DNA from: Sulfurovum sp.
Lineage (GTDB): Bacteria; Campylobacterota; Campylobacteria; Campylobacterales; Sulfurovaceae
Direction: 5' to 3'
Assembly: GCA_021647715.1 (NCBI GenBank)
Contig: JAKIUE010000002.1
Span: 1-64,000 of the forward strand
Length of the DNA: 64,000 nucleotides
Part shown: in pieces, positions 59,618 through 64,000 of the stretch
Layout: the number at the start of each line of letters is the position of its first letter
Position numbering within the stretch: position 1 is the first letter of the stretch
Made by a program: the position numbers and the translations under genes
The notes under the pieces: model-generated
Databases searched by the model: none
The model's input: only the letters and a program-made list of their open reading frames with translations
What the model was told of the DNA's origin: nothing

Positions 59618-60202
59618 TTATTCTACGTAAACTTTAATACTTTTAATGGTGACATAATCACCTTTGTTCTCTAGTCTAAAATCAAAATAGTTATCAGGTT
59701 TATATGTATCTGTTACGTTGAAATTGATTTGTATTGTTTCAAATTCAGCTGGATGCTCATATTGGAAAAATCGTTTTGGGATGCCTAGACTTTGAGAGCG
59801 AATCATATTTAAAGTACGACCAGATTTTGCTTCAATGACTATTTTCACTTTTTGTCCTGGTCTTAAATCTTCTCTTAATCCAGCACCGGCTCCAGTCTCT
59901 GACATCCTAACAAAGACATAGGCACCAGGTGTTTTTGCCGTATATTTGTATACGTCATTGTCTCGGTTTAAATCAGTAGTTTTGTTACTACCATTAAGAA
60001 TGTCTTCAAGATTATCAGAGAGAGTGATATCTGTTTCAAGTTTTGGGCTACTTGCATTTTCTATGTATGTGTTGTCAGCCTGTGTAACTGACGGTCCTGA
60101 TGTTTTTGGAGCAGGTGTTACTTTATCTTTTTTTGTGTCTCCACAGCCTGAGGTTATGAGTATCGTAGTTACACATAAAACTGTCATAAATAATTTTTGC
60201 AT
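59618..60202 (-). CDS. Lipoprotein, paralogue A
   Basis: Lipobox ILITSGC; GAYVFVRMSETG..., SGRTLNMIRSQSLGIPKRFFQYEHPAEFETIQINF. Confidence 0.85.
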   Translation of the reverse strand: MQKLFMTVLCVTTILITSGCGDTKKDKVTPAPKTSGPSVTQADNTYIENASSPKLETDITLSDNLEDILNGSNKTTDLNRDNDVYKYTAKTPGAYVFVRMSETGAGAGLREDLRPGQKVKIVIEAKSGRTLNMIRSQSLGIPKRFFQYEHPAEFETIQINFNVTDTYKPDNYFDFRLENKGDYVTIKSIKVYVE

Positions 60203-60425
60203 GTTTTGTATTCCTTTGCATGTTAAAGTGTGTGATGATAATATAGCATAGTAGATTTTGGACTTAAATACCCTACTTGGTGGTAATAGATAGGTAATGG
60301 TGTGTAGTAACTACACATATCATTTGGTGTTCACCTCTTACAAAGGGTTAAATATGGAATGTTATTCTATGTTTTTTTAGATGATTTAGATATGTTTACT
60401 AAAGCTATTATGGTTATGGATAGAC

Positions 60426-60441
60426 TTTGACAAAGGGGAGT
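60426..60441 (+). pseudogene. Short fossil of the MATE 3' end carried with the lipoprotein duplication
   Basis: TTTGACAAAGGGGAGT identical to 59570-59585 inside the MATE gene, followed in both copies by AAGATAAA. Confidence 0.7.
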
Positions 60442-60461
60442 ATTGAAAAAAGATAAAGGAG

Positions 60462-60493
60462 ATTGCAGACTTTTAAAAGTAAAAGTCTGCAAT
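60462..60493. terminator. 14-bp perfect hairpin downstream of lipoprotein paralogue B
   Basis: ATTGCAGACTTTTA-AAAG-TAAAAGTCTGCAAT. Confidence 0.75.
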
Positions 60494-60507
60494 GGCTGTT
60501 GTGAGGT

Positions 60508-61185
60508 TTACTCTTCTTCTTTTACGAGAACTTTTATACTTTTGATAATGATCCAATCACCTGTATTAGTTAATCTAAAATCAAAATAGTTATTAGGTTT
60601 ATATGTTTCTGTTACTTTGAAATTGATGGTGATTGTTTCAAAGTTAGCTGGATTGTCATAAGCAAAAAATCGTCCAGGGATACCTAGGTTTTGAGAACGA
60701 ATCATATTTAAAGTACGTCCAGATCTTGCCTCAATAACTAGTTTTACTTCTTGTCCTGGTTGTAAGTCTTCTTTTAAGGCAGGGTTTTCTTCTGAAGTGT
60801 TCGACATTCTGACAAATACATAGGCACCAGGTATTTTTGCTTCATACTTACGTGTCCCGTCAGCATTTCTGGTTAAGTGAGTAGATTCGTCATTACTGTT
60901 AAGTATATCAAGACCTGAAAGGATGATATTTCTTGTTAGTTTTGTACTATTTTCATCTTCTATGTAGGTATTGTTTGCATCTGTAGTTGCAGGACCTGAA
61001 GGTTTTGGTTTTGTCTCTGGTTTTGTCTCTGGTTTTGTCTCTGGTTTTGTCTCTGGTTTTTGGGAAATATTTTCTTGTGTATCTTGTTTTGGCGTAGGGG
61101 CTTTTTTGTCTTTTTTATTAAGTTCACAGCCTGATATTGCGAGTATTGCGGTTATACATAAAACCGTTGTGAATATTTTTTGCAT
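60508..61185 (-). CDS. Lipoprotein, paralogue B, with KPET repeat linker
   Basis: Lipobox ILAISGC; KPETKPETKPETKPETKPK; C-terminal domain homologous to 59618-60202. Confidence 0.85.
   Translation of the reverse strand: MQKIFTTVLCITAILAISGCELNKKDKKAPTPKQDTQENISQKPETKPETKPETKPETKPKPSGPATTDANNTYIEDENSTKLTRNIILSGLDILNSNDESTHLTRNADGTRKYEAKIPGAYVFVRMSNTSEENPALKEDLQPGQEVKLVIEARSGRTLNMIRSQNLGIPGRFFAYDNPANFETITINFKVTETYKPNNYFDFRLTNTGDWIIIKSIKVLVKEEE
61007..61054 (-). repeat. 12-bp tandem repeat (GGTTTTGTCTCT)x4, in frame
   Basis: Four exact copies plus flanking partial GGTTTT; encodes the KPET repeat. Confidence 0.95.
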
Positions 61186-61448
61186 ATTTTGTATTCCTTT
61201 GTGTGTTAAAGTAAATAATTATAGTATAGTATATAAGACAAATGACTTAAAAGAGACCATTTAAAGGTAATAAATAGGTAATTATGTAGCGTATATACAC
61301 ATTTGTCCTTGTTATACTAGGGTTTAAAAGTAGATATTGAGTTTTTTGACATTTTTATGAAATAGGTAGTGAAAAAGTTTTTGTTTTAAATATAGAGTAT
61401 TCCTATGATATAATATTGGTATTAAATTTTATAATAAGGAACATAAAG

Positions 61449-61697
61449 ATGTCTAAAGAAATAAAAGAAGTAAAAACAGCTGAACAGAGAATAGACCGTA
61501 TTTATAAGTTAGCTATAGAACACTTTGGAGAGGTGCGTTTTGTTGGTATAAAAAAGCATAAAAAGAATGTGTGGGTAGCAAAAGTACAATTTGATGAATT
61601 TGGTTCATTGATAGCAGAAGGTAAAGACTCCATAGACGCACTTAAAAAACTTAGAAGTAGACTTAACAAGATTATTGACCGCTATAATATGGTGTAG
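61449..61697 (+). CDS. Hypothetical protein
   Basis: MSKEIKEVKTAEQRIDRIYKLAIEHFGEVRFVGIKKHKKNVWVAKVQFDEFG...; RBS AAGGAACAT. Confidence 0.75.
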   Translation: MSKEIKEVKTAEQRIDRIYKLAIEHFGEVRFVGIKKHKKNVWVAKVQFDEFGSLIAEGKDSIDALKKLRSRLNKIIDRYNMV

Positions 61698-61709
61698 TGG
61701 CTTTGCTAA

Positions 61710-61740
61710 ATTAGGAATTAGGAATTAGGAATTAGGAATT
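61710..61740 (+). repeat. Heptanucleotide tandem repeat (ATTAGGA)x4 plus ATT
   Basis: Four exact 7-bp units 61710-61737 in the gap before aroK. Confidence 0.95.
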
Positions 61741-61784
61741 CTTGATTTATTTTTCTTTTTAATAAAATTAAATGGAATAAAGCA

Positions 61785-62297
61785 TTGAAAAAAAATATAA
61801 TTCTTATAGGGTTCATGGGCGTAGGTAAAGGCACTACTGCACGTGCATTTGCTAAGCAGTATGGCACGTACATCATTGACACGGATGACCTCATAGAGTC
61901 TAAAGAAAACAAAGAAGTAAAAAAGATTTTTGAAAAAAAAGGTGAAAGCTATTTTAGAGATCAAGAACAAGCCACTGCAGATTGGATAGAAAAATGTGTA
62001 TCTGGTACATTTATCTCATGTGGTGGTGGTTTTTATAAGGTAAGTAATCTTAAAAAATTGGGCACTGTTGTGTTACTGGATGCCTCATTTGAATGGATAC
62101 ATGATAGATTGAAAACAGCTAAAAATTCTGAACGGAAATTGGCTAAGCGTCCCTTGTTTTCTGATGAGAAAAAGGCTAAAGAACTTTTTAAAGAACGTAA
62201 AAAAGCGTATAAGGCTTTGGCTGATGTGGTGGTAGATGTTGAGAATTTATCGCTTGATGAGCAGATAGCTTTTATTGCTAAGAAGTGTAAGGTGTAG
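61785..62297 (+). CDS. aroK: Shikimate kinase
   Basis: IILIGFMGVGKGTTARAFAKQ P-loop, DTDDLIES, SCGGGFY; TTG start. Confidence 0.9.
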   Translation: MKKNIILIGFMGVGKGTTARAFAKQYGTYIIDTDDLIESKENKEVKKIFEKKGESYFRDQEQATADWIEKCVSGTFISCGGGFYKVSNLKKLGTVVLLDASFEWIHDRLKTAKNSERKLAKRPLFSDEKKAKELFKERKKAYKALADVVVDVENLSLDEQIAFIAKKCKV

Positions 62298-62306
62298 ACA
62301 TGTTTT

Positions 62307-62396
62307 GGTGTTGTGAGGCACAACACCCTACCAGTTGTAAAGTCTATTAAAAATTAAATTATACGAAGGCGTAGGGTGTTGTACCCTTACAACACC
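62307..62396. repeat. REP/BIME-like double palindrome between convergent genes
   Basis: GGTGTTGTGAGGCACAACACCCTAC (62307-62331) and inverted GTAGGGTGTTGTACCCTTACAACACC (62371-62396); each arm itself palindromic. Confidence 0.8.
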
Positions 62397-62401
62397 ATCA
62401 A

Positions 62402-62617
62402 TTATTTATGTTGTTCCCAATACTCCAACCCTTTAAACCCTAAAGACAACAACCCAAATATCATCATAGTACTGACCATACAATACGGTGCTTGCTCCAT
62501 AAAAGGTGCTTCGGATTTTGAGATGGTGTAGATGATGGTTATCCATAGTATGATGGCAGTAAATCCGAGTAATCTTTTTGTCCATGTGATGATTGTTCTT
62601 TTTTGTTCTTTATCCAT
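62402..62617 (-). CDS. Small integral membrane protein
   Basis: 71 aa, two hydrophobic segments. Confidence 0.7.
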   Translation of the reverse strand: MDKEQKRTIITWTKRLLGFTAIILWITIIYTISKSEAPFMEQAPYCMVSTMMIFGLLSLGFKGLEYWEQHK

Positions 62618-62673
62618 AGAAGTATTTTAGCCAAATAAGGTATAATTTTACCAATAAAAACCATAGGGTTATC

Positions 62674-63525
62674 ATGAAACGTTTCGAGGCATATCTTTCC
62701 CAAAATCTACCGCAAGCACCAAGCTTTCATCCTGTATATGAAGCCGCATTGGGCGACATGCTAAGTGCGGGGGGAAAACGTTTTAGACCTATGTTGCTTT
62801 TAAGCATAGTTGATGCGTATGAACCTATGCTTTATGAGGGAGCCTTACCCGTGGCTCTAGCGCTAGAGATGTTTCATACCTATTCACTCATACATGATGA
62901 CCTCCCTGCTATGGATGATGCTGATTTACGTCGTGGGCATGAGACACTTCATAAACGTTATGATGAGGTCACAGCGATACTTGCTGGTGATGCATTAAAT
63001 ACCGATGCCTTTTTATCTATTGCTCAAGCCCCACTACGAGAAGATATTAAGATAAAGCTTGTTACGCTTCTCGCTCAAAATGGTGGTGGACAAGGGATGG
63101 TGCTTGGGCAAGCCATAGACTGTTATTTTGAGAATAAGCCACTAAACATAGAGCAGATAAAAGTGTTACATACGAATAAAACAGCGAAACTTATAGCTGC
63201 GTCGCTTCAAATGGGTGCTGTAATTGTTGGATTAAATGTAGCAACACAAAAAGGGCTTTATGATTTTGGTATTGATCTAGGACTTTTGTTTCAGATACAA
63301 GATGACATCATAGATGAAACACAAACAGCAGCCGAAGCAGGGAAGCCCACAGGTAATGATGGCGATAAAAATAGCTTTATAAATCTTTTAGGACTTGAAA
63401 AAACAGTGCAAGAAGCAGATGCTTTAGCAAAAGATTTACAAAGACGATTTGAAACGTTTGATGAGAAGATTCAACAAGCATTAGCACCACTAATGACAAA
63501 ATATTTATATAGACATAAAGGATAA
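62674..63525 (+). CDS. ispA: Polyprenyl synthetase (farnesyl/geranylgeranyl diphosphate synthase)
   Basis: [17 protein letters not shown] first Asp-rich motif, FQIQDDIID second motif. Confidence 0.95.
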   Translation: MKRFEAYLSQNLPQAPSFHPVYEAALGDMLSAGGKRFRPMLLLSIVDAYEPMLYEGALPVALALEMFHTYSLIHDDLPAMDDADLRRGHETLHKRYDEVTAILAGDALNTDAFLSIAQAPLREDIKIKLVTLLAQNGGGQGMVLGQAIDCYFENKPLNIEQIKVLHTNKTAKLIAASLQMGAVIVGLNVATQKGLYDFGIDLGLLFQIQDDIIDETQTAAEAGKPTGNDGDKNSFINLLGLEKTVQEADALAKDLQRRFETFDEKIQQALAPLMTKYLYRHKG

Positions 63526-63530
63526 GCCTA

Positions 63531-64000
63531 ATGGCAGTAATGACTGAGGAAAACAAAATGCGTAAAAAAATGGCAAATACCATCAGGTTTTTAGCAGCAG
63601 ACATGGTACAAAAGGCAAACTCAGGACACCCCGGTGCACCTATGGGACTTGCAGACATCGCAGTTGTTCTTTCTGAAAAACTAAGCCACAACCCAAAGAA
63701 CCCAAAATGGCTCAACCGTGACCGTTTGGTGTTCTCAGGTGGACATGGTTCTGCACTTATCTACTCACTACTTCACCTATGGGGTTATGATGTAAGTTTA
63801 GATGACTTAAAACAGTTTAGACAACTAGACTCTAAAACACCAGGACACCCAGAGTACGGACACACTGAAGGTATAGAGATAACCACTGGCCCATTAGGAC
63901 AAGGCATCGCAAATGCCGTTGGTTTTGCTATGTCAGAAGCCTACACGAAGAACCAAGTAAACTCTGAGACTTGTGAGCTTATAGACCACACCGTGTACTG
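63531..64000 (+). CDS. tkt: Transketolase (N-terminal part, truncated by window end)
   Basis: Read directly: [47 protein letters not shown]...[26 protein letters not shown]. Confidence 0.95.
   Translation, partial: MAVMTEENKMRKKMANTIRFLAADMVQKANSGHPGAPMGLADIAVVLSEKLSHNPKNPKWLNRDRLVFSGGHGSALIYSLLHLWGYDVSLDDLKQFRQLDSKTPGHPEYGHTEGIEITTGPLGQGIANAVGFAMSEAYTKNQVNSETCELIDHTVY

Noticed and set aside
61007-61054. Tandem 12-mers as a CRISPR or phase-variable frameshift tract
   Set aside because: Contiguous in-frame units without spacers; 12 bp changes cannot shift the frame.

Overview
The window is AT-rich chromosomal DNA that looks like Campylobacterota (Sulfurovum/Sulfurimonas-like). The lineage call is inferred from gene content and order; no search was run. 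It contains: the end of a pgl-like glycan cluster (partial sugar transferase, pglE, pglF); a ComEA-like HhH protein with a Lys-rich tail; gltX, mqnA and moaD-moaE-moeA; a CI/LexA-like S24 repressor; a four-tRNA cluster followed by tuf-rpmG-tRNA(Trp)-secE-nusG-rplKAJL-rpoBC-rpsLG-fusA; queF, a degenerate GGDEF/EAL gene, gyrB, tsaD, dxr, cdsA and an NFACT gene; leuC, then a Sel1-like gene and a 1162-aa trimeric autotransporter; frdAB-like genes, purT, rpsU, nnr, purN, a MATE transporter, a tandem pair of lipoproteins, aroK, ispA and a partial tkt. The observations most worth following up are: (1) an operator-like inverted repeat TATGnCA-N3-TGnCATA found upstream of both the S24 repressor and a distant stand-alone paralogue of its DNA-binding domain, with an unannotated divergent 37-aa ORF at the first locus; (2) a 21-bp exact copy of the leuC 3' end that brackets the Sel1/autotransporter segment like an insertion scar; (3) a segmental tandem duplication of a lipoprotein gene that carries a short fossil of the neighbouring MATE gene 3' end; (4) a heptanucleotide tandem repeat before aroK and a REP/BIME-like double palindrome after it; (5) hairpins at nearly every gene boundary of the ribosomal/RNA polymerase operon. 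No rRNA, CRISPR array, transposase or integrase was recognised.
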